DNA of 64,000 nt from Raffaelea ambrosiae (lineage: Eukaryota; Ascomycota; Sordariomycetes; Ophiostomatales; Ophiostomataceae): assembly GCA_002778195.1 (NCBI GenBank), contig PCDI01000011.1, positions 1,089,763-1,153,762 of the forward strand, read 5' to 3'. This document shows, piece by piece, positions 1-11,573 of the stretch. The notes beneath the pieces were generated by a model. The model saw only the letters and a list, made by a program, of their open reading frames with translations. It did no database searches and was not told the origin of the DNA. Within the stretch, counting starts at the first letter, position 1; each line of letters begins with the position of its first letter. Position numbers and translations under genes: made by a program.

Positions 1-1354
1 GCGTCAAACACACGTACGTGATCAGCTGTTGTGTTTCGACCGAGGCAACAACGCCCACCAGCAGCAGGAACTCGGTGAACGCTGTGTGCAGCCAAATGGC
101 CGACACGGTAATACTCAGAATGATGGCACCCATGGGATCGACCCACCACACGAGTTTGCTACCTCCGACGCTGGTCAAAATACCGAAGCCGTTAATCAGG
201 AGGTCATTGCGGTGATCCTGCCACAGGATATATGCCTGGCTGTACTTGTCCTTGATGGCCCAAGTGTACAGAAACAGAACCAGCTTGGTACTGAAGGCGA
301 TCACAACAGCAATCACAGAGGGTAGGTGAAACTTGTTGAGGGCTTCGTCGGCCGGGCGGCTGTCAACTAGTTCCTTGGCCGAGAAAGCAATCAGAATAAG
401 CGACACAGCTGTCATAAGAAAGCAGAACACGATATTTCCAACCGTCTCGAGGCGGGCCTTGCCCGAGGGGAACCGGGCAGGATCGACACGCTTGACGGCA
501 CGGTTGGTGATAATGAGTGTGATGTTGGACATGGGGTCGAAGATCGAGTCAGCCATGGTGGTGAACAGAGACAGCGAGCCAGACGACACGGCGCCATAGA
601 CCTGCAGGCCAGCCAAGATGAGGTTGGCAATGAAGGAGCCGTACACGGCAATGCGAACCCGCAGCTGGTCATCGCCGGCCTCCTGACGCGCCTCGGCCTG
701 GTGTTGCTCGACAGGCTTGAGCATGCGCTCGATCACTTCATTCTGGGTCTTATAGAAGCCCCTGAGCTTCTGCGTTCGCAGTGACCGTCGAGCCGAGGAC
801 GGAACCGGGAAGGACAGCGACGGAGGCAAGCAGCGCGCGAACAGGCCCCCGGTGCGGCTCTTCTTGGTATCGATACCGGTTCCGCCGCCAACAGCGTCTC
901 TGGCAATGTTGCTGCCACTGGCACCGGTCGTAACTCCATTTGTTGGTTTCTTGCGCGCGCCGGTCGGTTTGAGCAGTTCGAGCTGAGATTCGGTCTTGTA
1001 GGCGGCCTGTAAGCCGTAGGGGTCGCTCTCAGACGAGTGCCTCGGCAGCCGGTGGATACCCGTACCGGCGGTGGTCTGGCTTTCGACGTCAGTATGACCA
1101 CTGTCTGCGCTCGGGCTCATGGGTTGTGAAGGTGGATGCCGCTCGATGGTAGGGTCGGATTCTTCGGCCTTGACTTCCACGCCGGTACTAGAGGCGTTGT
1201 TTTTGTTGAAGCCATCATGATGGTCTCCGTGATCAGGAGCAGGAGTGGAGGAGCCGCCAGCTGGCGTGTGCGACGCAGAGCGGCTGGGGGCCGAGTACTC
1301 CAGATGAAAAGGATGAGGATGCATCGTGATGCTAGCGCTCAGATCAGGCTCCAT
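1..1354 (-). CDS. Cation diffusion facilitator (Mn-type CDF) transporter, cut by window edge
   Basis: Membrane transporter expected to move divalent metal, probably Mn2+, out of the cytosol into an organelle or out of the cell by proton exchange. About 450 residues are visible from the ATG at 1354 to the window edge with no intron; the C-terminal end is missing. Residues 1-190 are a polar, disordered, His-containing tail. The block QKLRGFYKTQNEVIERML (about 194-212) precedes the membrane domain, which starts near 232. Helix 2 carries D269-x3-D273 (ADSIFD) and helix 5 carries D380-x3-D384 (DHRND). Paired DxxxD motifs are typical of the Mn-CDF subgroup, whereas Zn-CDFs use HxxxD. RFPSGKARLETVG (about 295-307) is a CDF family signature. 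The chosen ATG has G at +4. A role in Mn tolerance is inferred from the family. Confidence 0.9.
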   Translation of the reverse strand, partial: MEPDLSASITMHPHPFHLEYSAPSRSASHTPAGGSSTPAPDHGDHHDGFNKNNASSTGVEVKAEESDPTIERHPPSQPMSPSADSGHTDVESQTTAGTGIHRLPRHSSESDPYGLQAAYKTESQLELLKPTGARKKPTNGVTTGASGSNIARDAVGGGTGIDTKKSRTGGLFARCLPPSLSFPVPSSARRSLRTQKLRGFYKTQNEVIERMLKPVEQHQAEARQEAGDDQLRVRIAVYGSFIANLILAGLQVYGAVSSGSLSLFTTMADSIFDPMSNITLIITNRAVKRVDPARFPSGKARLETVGNIVFCFLMTAVSLILIAFSAKELVDSRPADEALNKFHLPSVIAVVIAFSTKLVLFLYTWAIKDKYSQAYILWQDHRNDLLINGFGILTSVGGSKLVWWVDPMGAIILSITVSAIWLHTAFTEFLLLVGVVASVETQQLITYVCLT

Positions 1355-4300
1355 CGCAGGAGTCCGGGGAGAAGACAAGGGGCGTATAATGGATTTTTTC
1401 AAGGAAACGGAAGAATATGGCGAAGACAATGCTTCGCTACAGTAGCAATACTAATAACAAAATAGCAAAGTACTGTTGTTGGGTTTCAAGAAGCCTTTGG
1501 AAAATAAACAGAAATATCCGAGAAGAGCCAAGAAAAGGCAGCTCGTGACGAGGCAGAGCTGCAGAATAAGGCTGTAATTGACAAAAGATAACCCGTCCAC
1601 AGTTTCAGCAAGACGGGCTAGACGGAATAGGAAGGAAGAAGCGGAAAGAGAGGGCAATGCCAAAGAAACTATTGAGAGAGCAGGAGGAAATGGAGGATAT
1701 AAAAGCAGAACAGATGGGCCAGGTCAGAGGACCGAGCAAACCGAGATAAAAAGGATCAGATAATAGGACACACAAAAAATTGAACAACCAGATCAGGGCA
1801 GCAGGAGTGAGGGATAAAATGGAAGAGGGGAAGGAAAGAGCGACAGAGACCGTATCTGAGTGCTGGTTGAGGAAGTGAAGGCCCAGTCCAGACCGGGGAG
1901 ACCGTCTCCAAGGACGGCACTTGAACGTGTGACGACAGCACTGAGTGACACAAACTCAATAACGACAATCTTAAGAACACCGACAAACGCTCCTTGCCTG
2001 CCCAGGGGCCGCAGCGAGCGCACGAAGGGACGACGCTGGAATTGCCACTGCGCTTTGTTTTTGTGTTGCTCTCGTTCGCTCTTTCCTTTCCGGGGAGGTG
2101 TCTCCTCTGTTAGCAAAAAGTGGGACCGCGGACGCCTTCCCTAATCTACCATGCTAACCCAAGGCTTTTCAACGGGAAGGATGCCCTGCAAAAAGCTTGT
2201 CTCAGGGCCGGATGCACGGTAACCTTGGCGTGCGTAACTTAACAGACACACTATGCCGTTAGCCCTGATACAGGTACTCTCCCGCCCACGCTCACATCAA
2301 ACTTCTCGTCCGCTGCGAAACCGACCGATACTCCATCTTGTCAAGACAAAGGGGCGAGCACGTGTAGCGGTGAAGCACAACGGGAGGTGCGATGGACTTT
2401 GATCTCCGACTAGGAAAGAACGGAGGCAGCCAAGTGGAGCAGCAGCACAAGACCACAGGCCCTTGGTATGACGTGAGAGGGGGGACAGTAGGCGGATGGG
2501 GGTCGACAAACCACGCAGGAAATACCAACTCTCGATTTTGTGTCATGACTCTCTGTAACTCTCTGCCTGGCTGCCTTTGGATCTGCGGATGCGTGAGTTG
2601 CCGATCGCAGCCAGTTCGTTCCAGGTCTACCAAGGCAAGCGAGAACCAGAGACAGAGAGGACAAAAAAACAGAATTACTAATTGAAGCCACATATTAAGG
2701 TTGCTATTAACCGAAAGTGTGACGGCTTCTGGCTTGTCCGAGGGTGACAGTGGCTCAGAGCGCCAGCCCGAATCATATGAGCGAATGAATCAGAGGCAGC
2801 AAAAACGTCATCGGGGTACTTCCACTATAGTTCGAGCCTTCGGTCGTAATTCCCGATATCAGCGACACTCGACTGGCGAATTCTCCGAAAGAAGCAAGTG
2901 CGAAGGTGTCGGGGAGAGATACGTAGCTTCCCTCTTCTAACAGGCAATGCCACGTTGGTTTTTGCGGCGTCGTGTGCTCCACAACGTCAACATCTTATTA
3001 TTTAGAAGGCCGTTTCAACCCCCCCACTTGACGCGCCCCTGCTCTCTTTACTCGGATCCTATCTTTGACTTTTTTTTTGGTTCTTTCTCATGCCCTGGGG
3101 GATTTCTTTCTTCTGGTGTTCTGGGGCGTAAGGATTCGCTTTGTGGGAGTGCTCATGGAAGGCGCCTTGACCTTTTGCTTTTCTTTTTTAGTGGTCACTG
3201 GTTTTATGGTTCCTTGACCACACATTAGCCTTCTCGGCGTAGATCATTATGAACTTGGAAACCACAAAGTATGTTGTCTTTTTGTGCGTTCCTGGTGGCC
3301 GTCCAGTCAGCTGCATGCAATTACATATCCCAACAAAATCAGGGGATGTATCAGTAATTTCTCAACCGTTCTCCTCGTGTATGATCGTCATCCCATGATA
3401 AACACATGCTACAACACCCATGCATATATTGCCTTCCTACTCGCCACGGGTTGCCCCATATTCATGAATCATACACCGGCGTCAAAAGCACTGTAGTGAT
3501 TCTAACCACTTCAATCTCGTTACAAGTTGCCGGTTACAATCTCACCAGGGGAGCATAGATAAAGCTTGGGGGGTTGAGGTCTATACTATGTACATAGTAG
3601 TCTGTTGCCTAGCACAGCTAACAGTCCTCCTTCTTTTTGTACCTTGGCAATTTTTATATTTGTGAACTACGCATGCCTCCTTCCTGCCGTTGGATCATCA
3701 CGAGAGGCCGCACAAAGATGAGACAGATTGTGGTTTTGCCCAGAAAAGGAAACATGAAAAGCATTTTCGCTTGAATCATGCTTACTTTCTCTACCTGGCC
3801 TCAATTTGTCGGCTCCATGTTCAAGCGGCAGAAGTTCCCGCATGTAGATGGTCTTGTTAGGTCCATCGCTGCTTTGCTCATATCCAGAACAAACACTTCA
3901 CTGGCCTTCATGATGTCATGGCTACCAAGACGGCATGGCCAAGGCTGAAGAGACACGGGCATACGAGAGGAGTGACACCAAGTACGAGGGAGGAAATATT
4001 AGCAAGAAAGAAAAAAAAAGGCTATCTGCTTCTAAAACGTTGATTTCCCAATCCAATGAAACGAATGAAAATGAAAATAAAAATGTGAAGAAGAAAAAAC
4101 GAAAAGAGAAAAAAAAGCTCTGTCCGCGTAATCATCTCTCCCGAGACCACACACTCTCCCCTTTTGTGACCAAATTCCCGGCTCACAGTTTATGTCATTA
4201 TGTTCCCAATATACCCTCATTGTACATGCAAAAAGGGGGCTCGTCTAATGTACAGAAAAAAAATAAGAAGATACGTAAAAGAAAAACAAATGCCACTAGC

Positions 4301-4369
4301 AAGCAAAAAAAAAGAAGCCTGTCGTAATACACACTGAGTCACATTTCAAGGCCCCTTACAAGGCCCCTT
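1355..4369. other. Intergenic, 3.0 kb, no gene seen
   Basis: This stretch holds the leader and promoter of the CDF gene and the 3' flank of the Ybp2-like gene. It contains a purine-rich stretch on + (about 1575-1860), a T-rich stretch (about 3060-3200) and A-rich stretches (about 4005-4120 and 4255-4320). The open frames are short, low-complexity, and lack convincing codon use or recognisable domains. Confidence 0.6.
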
Positions 4370-6689
4370 TCATGCTTCGTGCAACTTCAGACTGCTCAGC
4401 CGGCTCCGCAGCACGTCCAGGTCCATGGCCATGTGCAGCAGCTCGTGGTCGTCGCTGCTGGCCACCTCCTTCTGCAGCCGGATCGCCGCCTGCACCAGTG
4501 GCTCGACATACCGCTGGTCAATGGCCGGGCCCATGCCGGGGGGCACCACCGTCGTCCGGTACCGGTCCGAGCAGAACAGGAAGTAGGCAAAGTTGGCTGC
4601 CTGCATCAAAAAGGGCGCGTTCTGCACCCAGTACTCCAACAGGGACGACTCCTCATCCTCCTCGCTGCTCGTCATGCTGCCCAGCGGCTTGGCCGCCGCC
4701 CCTCGCTCGGCCGCAAACACGTCCCGCAGTGTCTGCAGGTCCGGGAAGACGGCATACTGCAGCTGCTCCACGGCTTCGGAGCCCCCAAACAGTGATGTGG
4801 ACTTGGAGGAGGAGGAGTCGCTGGTCTCTGCTGCTGCCGCCGCCGTCGTCGCCGCCGCCGCAATAATCTCTTCACGCAGCCACGTCACCGCGCACGCCTT
4901 GAGCGAGGCAAACATGCAGTTTTCTAGAAGATCCTGGAGAATCTTGAGCCGGTCGTAGGGGTCCGGGTCGGCGTGCAGTACGGCACCCGCTAGGAACGTC
5001 GCCGCGTTGCGCACTGCCAGTGACGGGTGGAACACGGCACACAGCGTCAGCAGGTGGTGGTAGGGCATGTAACTGGCGGGTGCAGGGTCGGCCATGGTGC
5101 CGCTGCCGCTGTCGTACAGCTCGTTGTGGACCAGCCAGATGCCAATGGCTACGAGGGCCTCAATAGTGCCCGGCACCCGGGCAATTTCCGGAGTCGTGTC
5201 GTCCTGGACAAAGGCCTCCATCATTTTCAGGTGGTCGGGGAAGATGTGCAGCTGGGGCAGGGCCGTGTCGGACTTGAACACGACCGACGAGAACACCCAG
5301 TAGGCCATCAAGCAGATGGAGCCGCCCGTAGACAGGGGGATGGCTTCGGGACCCTTGCCGTTTTCCGCATTGGTGGCGACGTCGACGTAGGCCAGAGGGT
5401 TTCGCCGCACCGGCCCTGAGCATACACTCTGGACGAAGGTGTCGGAATACTTGAGTCCCAGATCAAGAGCAAGGGCCTGGAAAAAAAAAAAAAAGGATGT
5501 TAGTCTGAGGAGCATTCAGCGAAAAAAAGGGGGGCTACGAGGGCTACGGTCTAGTACTCACTGCCAACTGCCCAACGGCGGAATCGCGCGCCACCAGCTC
5601 GGCATTGTCCTTGTAGCTCTGCACCACCGTCGGCCGGCCCGGCACCAGCTTGTCCGGGTGGTAGACTTCCAGCAGCCGCGGGGCCCAGGCCATCTCGTTG
5701 GCGCTGACATACGCTTCCAGCACACACGTCAAAAACGACTGGAGCAGCCGCTGCTGAATGGCGCCCTCGGCGGGAGCCACCAGGGCCTCGGCCTCCGGGT
5801 CGGGCACGCCCACCACGTCGTCGTCGGGCCGGCCGCTGTTGTTGGCCACCTGCCCAATGGCGCTGGTGCTGTTGGCCAGGCTGGCCAGCGAGGTCACCTG
5901 GGACGTGTTCTGCGCCGACCGCGAGCTGGTTGTTGTCGTTTTGGTCGCTATGTCGGCCGTCCGGCTTGTGGAGGTGTCTGACCCCGAGCCGCTCAGGCTG
6001 GTACCCGACACGGCTGCCTCAAGGGCGGCTGTCAGCGACGAGGAGGACCGGCGGATCGGCGGTGGTGGGCGGCGGCCGGCGGCCAGCGATCGAACGAGGC
6101 CGAGCACGGCGGTGGTCATGGCGGGCCGGTCGGGGCGGTAGGCGGCCAGGATGGTGCGCAGGGTCGACTCGAGGAAGCGTGACGGGTACTTGGTCTTGAT
6201 ACGGCGGTGGAGGAGTCCCAGCATGCCCAGCAGCACAACGAACGTCTGCGTCGTCGTCTCGACCGTTTCGGGGTCTTCTTTTTCGTCGGCAGCGTCATCG
6301 TCGTCGTCGTCGTCATCGCCGGCCCCAGAGTCCTCATCATCCTCGCCACCCCCCCCCTCGGTGACCTCCTTATCTCCTGGGGTCTTTTTCTTGCCAGTCT
6401 TTCTGCTCAGCCCTTCCAGGACTTCGAGCACTTTGAGGATCACCTCGCGCGGGTTGCCCAGCCGGGCAATGTCGTCGAGACATGCTTCAGCCGCCGGCAG
6501 ATGCGGCACGAGCATGTCCACCAAGTCCCAGCCGATCTCCTGGGTCAGTGAGGCATCCTGGAGGACCTCGTGTAGCGTCGGCAGCACATCGGGTGCGAGA
6601 TGCTGCTCAATCAGCGTCAGGTACGTGAACTTGTCGGTGGCAGGCGGGCGGGCTTCGAGGAGGGCGGCAGCGCCGACGGATTCGGACAT
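4370..6689 (-). CDS. Ybp1/Ybp2-like (DUF1760, glomulin/ALF4-type) protein
   Basis: Two exons, 6689-5562 and 5476-4370, give 744 aa; both junctions are phase 0 (donor GTGAGT; acceptor preceded by a 14-T tract). The protein resembles the fungal Yap1-binding/kinetochore Ybp2 family (PF08568), alpha-solenoid proteins related to glomulin. In budding yeast Ybp1 helps oxidise Yap1 during peroxide stress and Ybp2 is kinetochore-linked; which role applies here cannot be told. Residues 1-100 are helical with the family start (MSESVGAAALLEARPPATD). A poly-Asp/Glu stretch lies near 115-140 and a Ser/Thr-rich linker near 215-290. The rest is helical up to the stop. An in-frame ATG 27 codons upstream (6770) was not used because the family normally begins at MSE. 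The flanking genes give no functional hint. Confidence 0.88.
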
Positions 6690-7138
6690 TTCTGTTTCTT
6701 GTATGCTTCGTGTGTGTTTTGTGTTTGAATTTTCCGGTGGTCGTGGTGTCGAAAAGGAGCAAGGCAACAACTAATGCGAGAAGCGAAAGAAACGAGTGTT
6801 GGGAAAGTCAACCAGTTTTGCAGGGTTTCGCAAGTTCGTCATAGGGGGCAGCTAAGCTGCGCCCTGCCCCGCACTGGGTCAGGACCAACGTTGGTAGCAA
6901 GAAAACCGGCTGCCCGCACGGTGCGAAAGACATGTGCTCTTTATAAATCGACACCGTACCTCTCGTTCCCTCTTCCAGGCTTACTATGTAATACACCAGG
7001 TATTAAAGCTGTCGAAACTCTGGAAGCAACCTGTCTGCCAGAACAATGGGAGACAAGTTACATAGACATCGTGTTTGCATTTCGAGAAACCATTTTCGAG
7101 AAACTAGATCAAATCCACACGTAGAGTCACCTCCTTCC
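6690..7138. other. Intergenic, 0.45 kb
   Basis: Upstream region of the Ybp2-like gene and 3' flank of the SET gene. A TATAAA string sits at 6942-6947 but points along +, away from the Ybp2-like gene, so it is not assigned. Nothing else is recognised. Confidence 0.5.
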
Positions 7139-8736
7139 TCACAGTTCTTTCTCCGTCTCTGTCGGCCTCTCTTGCGTCCCTTCTTTTGTTTCCTTCTTGT
7201 CCGTCTTTTCCTTCTTCTTGTTTTTCTGGCCTTCCGTCTCACTGTCTGCCCCCCATTGCATCCGACGGCTTGTTCGCAGCATCCAGCTCCAGTGCGCCCA
7301 CGGATCCATCGCCAGCGCCCGCATCTCTATCACGTCGGCGTCCCGCGCGCCGACACTCATCAGCCCGTACTCAATTGCCAGCCGCGCATACTTGGTCGCC
7401 GTCCACGGCTCGCCTACGCCGTTCCACTCTAGCGCCGCATACGCATACGCCTCATACAGCATCGAGTCCAGCCGCTCCTGCTTGTACAGGCTGACCATAA
7501 GCTCCGCCATGGCCGGCGTCGCCCGCGAGGTTGTCGAGTAGTCCTGGAACTCACGCCTGAGAGCGCGTATCTGGGCAATGCGGGCGTCGGAAGCGCGCGT
7601 CTGGACACGGCTCTGGGTGCAGAGGGAGCAGCTGCATTGGAAGCCCCAGGTGTCGTGGAGCTTCTCCAGGCGTTGTTTGCGGGACTTGATGAGGCTGCAG
7701 GGGAGGGGGAAATATTGTTAGCAGATGAGTCTGGAGGAATACACAGGCAGAAATGACGGCTACACGAGGGGGCGCACTCCATGTATGACACGGTGATCTC
7801 TTCACCGGCAGCAATGGGCCGGACAGCATGAATGTGCTGCGTCAGGGTATCGTGGTCATAAAAGTAGTCGGCATTGGGCCGGCAGTCGTGGTTGAGCCGC
7901 GAGATCTCGGGGAACACGACAAAGAGACCGGACTCGCTGTCGTCGTCTTCATCGCTTTCAATGTCGAACGCGTTGGTGGCCAAGATCTTGGCCACCCGCT
8001 CATCGTGGCTGGCAAAGTGCGAGTGTGCCGACAGGTTCATGAACTGGGCGCGATGAGCCTCGGGCAGCAGCCGGATGCCGGCGGCTTGGAGTCGATTGAC
8101 TTCGACCTCGGGTACCGACTCGAACAAGGCGTAATCGACAATGATGGACGCGGTGCTACCCATGATGTGGTCGCCCCGCTGTAAGAACTTGGTGGCCACC
8201 ACGCCGTAGCCCTTGCCGGGCATCTCCTTGACCTCGTATGGCAGTGGTGGGAGACCATGGTGGTGGTCGTTGTGGCCATGTTCCTTCTCCTTGACAACAT
8301 CACGATTTACTCCGTGGATTCTCTCTGGGCTGGTGAAGGCCGCTTTCGTTGCAAACCGTAGGGACCGTTCCGCCGTTGTGATGATGGAGATGCCGCGGTT
8401 GTCGGCAAACGCGGTGTCTGTAAAGACACAGAATTCTGGGCTGCTTGTGTCGTTCCTGAAGCACGGCTTGGAGTGCGTCCACACCTTGCTGGCAGTGGCA
8501 GCGGCAGACGCAGAGGACAAGGAGGATTGCGATGAAAAAGAGGAAAGAAACGATCGTAGATCTGCTGGCGATTCCCCATCTCGCGAGCACACGTCGAGAT
8601 CGAGGAGCAGGGACGATTGCCTGCAGATGCCAATGCTGAGCTCGTGCGAGATGGACTCGCGAGCGACAGCTGCCAGCGGTGCCAGCAGTACGGCTACCGC
8701 CGCACCAGAACACGAGAGACTCCAGCTGGATTTCAT
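7139..8736 (-). CDS. SET-domain protein with N-terminal signal peptide
   Basis: Exons 8736-7766 and 7694-7139 (72-bp intron, donor GTGTAG, acceptor CTGCAG, phase 2) encode 508 aa. Residues 1-25 look like a cleavable signal peptide: positive start MKSS, hydrophobic core and small residues before RES. A Cys-containing segment (EFCVFTDTAFADNRGISI) follows, then the SET domain (about 170-325) with GKGYGVV, the catalytic-core ISRLNHDCRPNADY and GEEITVSY, and a post-SET zinc motif FQCSCSLC near 345. The SET fold normally methylates lysine in histones or other proteins. This signal-peptide version is a recurrent family in Sordariomycetes, and its substrate and compartment are unknown to me. The spliced join restores the family spacing between SET and the post-SET cysteines. 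The last ~40 residues are Lys/Glu/Thr-rich. An upstream in-frame start (8868) would add 44 residues and bury the signal peptide. Confidence 0.85.
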
Positions 8737-9741
8737 GGCTGACTTGTTTTTTGTTTCTGGAATTACCTGCCAAAGCTTCAAAAATGCACACAAGAGAGGA
8801 GCAGCTTGAAGGCGGGCGAGAGGCCTGTGTGCAGACGGGAATTTGGGCACCCAGTTCACTTTATCCAAGGACAGGTAAAAAGGAGAAACGGCGAGATCCG
8901 GCGCCGACTATTTTTATCGAAAGGCGTGTCTTTTTAATTATAAGAAACAGGCTATAAAGCAATCAATACAATGCCAGAAGGCAGACAACCGAAAAAGACA
9001 GATAGTAGGGAAAACAAGGCGAGGAATTATAGGGTAGGCACTTCTACCAGCATAGTATTTCTCTTTTCTCATCACGATGGAACAAAGCCACCGTGCGATA
9101 TCATGGTAAGCACGAGGCTTGGTTTGCACCAGACTTGGGCTGTCGCTTCTCTCCTCACAGCCAAGCATCCGTGTCAAACTGCCCAGCCTCTTGTCGTGCA
9201 AAGAAAGTTTGGGAACAAGGGGCTCGGAGGCAACCCCGGGAGTTTCGAAAGAAGCATAATCGGCGGGCATGCATAGGTTAAGTTCTAGAGCCCCCGGCTC
9301 CAGTTGCCTTGACAAAGGGTAACTGCAGTGGGCATCAAAGCGGGCACGGTTGTTCTCTTGTCGAGTTCGCTCCTTTTCTGTTCTGTTTCTTCTTACTTTC
9401 AAGACACGGCCAAGAATTGGCAGGCGCATGGTATCAGACGTGTCGCAAGCCTTGGCAATACTACCGAGGCGTCCGTTCGTTTAGAATAAGCATAACATAA
9501 TTGGAGGAGAAAAGACAATCACTTTGACGGCACCTGTCCTGAAACACGCAAAGTTTAATGTCGATCGCAACGACGGAGGTATTCGCTTCAATGACTTTGG
9601 GGTGGAAACATCCGGGGTATCATTACATAGGAAGAAAGTACATCTATGTATCTCTATCTGTGTACAAAGACTGGCTTTTTTGGTGGGCTCCTTCTCTTCG
9701 TGAGAGAAACAGTGTAGTTGATTCAGTCTTGCTGCGTGTAC
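8737..9741. other. Intergenic, 1.0 kb, no gene seen
   Basis: Promoter side of the SET gene and 3' flank of KTI12. Only short frames are present; no repeat or RNA gene was recognised. Confidence 0.5.
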
Positions 9742-10897
9742 TCACTCCTTCTCAAATGCGTCGTTCAAATAGCCCACAAAACTCTCCCGTATCCGCGCAT
9801 TCGCAAACTTGCCCGCCCCCTCGAGGCCGATGCCGCCCCGGTTGAGCCCCAAAAAGGCCCGTCGGAGCCTCTGCAGCTGCGGCAGGCCGACCGTACGGCT
9901 CGGCAGCTCCACCACCAGGTCAGTGTTGTCGTTGTCGTTCCCTGGCCGCCCACTTGGAATGTGCACTTCTCCGCCGCCGCCGCCGCCGTCCATCTGCTGT
10001 TCCTTTTGCATCTCCAAAATCCGCTTGACAATATCTTGGGTCTCCTTGTCCAGCACATACAGGAAATCGCCGCCGCCGCTGTTGCCGCGCTCCACGGCTA
10101 CCATGTTGGGGCGGATCTCCTTGGGCCGGCCCTCGCCGGCAATGGCGTCCCACAGCTTGTCGAATACGGCGCGCGTCTGGGCGGCGTCGTCTTCCCATGT
10201 GAGAACAAACAGCGGGCTGTCCCAGCGGGTCATGCCGTTGGGCTCTTCGTAGCGGAACACGAGGTTCTCCCAGTTGGGGGGAGAGTAGCCGGGGAGTGTC
10301 TCTTTCGGCCCCTCCTTGTCTCCGTCTCCTCCGGTCCCCTCTTCCCCTTTCTCTCTCTCCAGCCTCTTCTCGTTGTTGGCCCGCGCCCTGTCCACACTGC
10401 ACCCAATCTGCAATACCGCACTCGGCGTGCGGACGTTCTTGGCCTCGCAGGCGAGCTGGTACCGCCAGCCCTTGATGTAGTTGAGCCCGTCGAGGACGAC
10501 AATGTCGCGCGGCGAGAGGACGCGCTTGACGGCGCCGTAGATAGAGGCGCGCGCGTCCTTCTCGGAGGCATTGGCCGAGCGGGTGTGGGCGGGCAATACC
10601 GAGAGATCGTAGACGGAGCGCGAGATGGAGAGAGAGTCGTCGGAGATGAGGTGGAGGCGGTACTTGGGTGTCGTCGGCGTCGTCGCCGCCGTCCCTAATG
10701 AACCGTCCGATTTCGGCTCGGCCGGCTGGGCCAGACGTTCGGCGAGGTAGTCGTAGAGCTGCTTGGCCCTGGTCGACTTGCCCGAAGTCGGCAGGCCGGA
10801 CAGGATGATGAGCTGGGAGAGGGGCGGGTGTCAGCTTGGCAAAAGGATGAGGAGGAAAGTGAAACTAGGAATAAAGTAAACAGAGACCTACCGGCAT
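9742..10897 (-). CDS. KTI12: KTI12, Elongator-associated P-loop protein
   Basis: Two exons: a 6-nt first exon (10897-10892, only Met-Pro) and 10812-9742, giving 358 aa. The intron has donor GTAGGT and acceptor CCCAG, phase 0. After splicing the protein starts MPLIILSGLPTSGKST, placing the P-loop at residues 8-16; without the micro-exon the conserved start is lost. KTI12 is a tRNA-binding ATPase that activates Elongator, which installs mcm5U/ncm5U at wobble uridine. Family marks include ISDDSL near 60, VVLDGLNYIKGWRYQL, SPPNWENLVFRYEEP and NRWDSPLF-like TRWDSPLF. Low-complexity insertions (Glu/Gly/Asp-rich near 180-200; Gly-rich near 280) make it longer than the roughly 280-310 aa of typical members. 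Confidence 0.95.
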
Positions 10898-11573
10898 CGC
10901 CTTTTACTTAAAGTTGACCGGCTTGCGATGCATGAGCTTGTCTCAAGGTGCTGTTTGTAACGAGGCTTGCGTGGGGGTTAAGGGCAAAAAAAAGAAAGGC
11001 AGAGGCTAAGATCGATTTTGCGGGGTAGCCTTGCACCCCTGTCAGCCCTTCTGAACTGGTCGAAATACAGCATGCCAAGCAAAAAGAAGCAAATACGTAC
11101 AGGGTAGTAACTACGAAAGTGTCTTACAAATAGGCAAGTGCTGAAATATCATTTTGTGTACAAGTATTCAATCAAGAGATTGGCCGCTTTTTAATAAAAA
11201 AATAAACTCCTGGTTCTATACTGCAAAACCAAAGCCACTGTAAATCAGACCTGCACAAACCAAAGAAAAAAGAGAAACAAAAGAAAACCGTAAATGCCAC
11301 TGAAATGCCGCCATACTAATATACACTTCTTGGCCAATTTGCTTCTGTCTTTGAGGCTCCCAATACTCTATTTCATCCCTTGATCCCTAAACTTCCTCCA
11401 CATACGAGCTTCTTCTGGAGCGGTTCCGCGAGTGGTGTCTCGAAGAGTGCCTGCGAGAGTGTGCCTCTGGTCGTCTCCTCGAGTGGTGGTGGTGGTGATG
11501 GTGCGACCTTGCTTTATGCGAATGTTCGCTCCTCCGCTTTCTTGACCGCCCTGGATGCCTCGCCACTGGCTCT
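10898..11573. other. Intergenic, 0.68 kb
   Basis: 5' flank of KTI12 and 3' flank of the DUF7702 gene; A-rich around 11190-11290. The 65-codon frame on + (11380-11577) has no homology I recognise and overlaps the neighbouring 3' end. Confidence 0.5.

Noticed and set aside
3935..4327. 130-codon Lys-rich frame on +
   Set aside because: Encoded by A-rich 3' flanking DNA; low complexity and no homology that I recognise.
6942..6947. TATAAA as promoter element
   Set aside because: Its orientation is along +, but the neighbouring genes are both on the minus strand.
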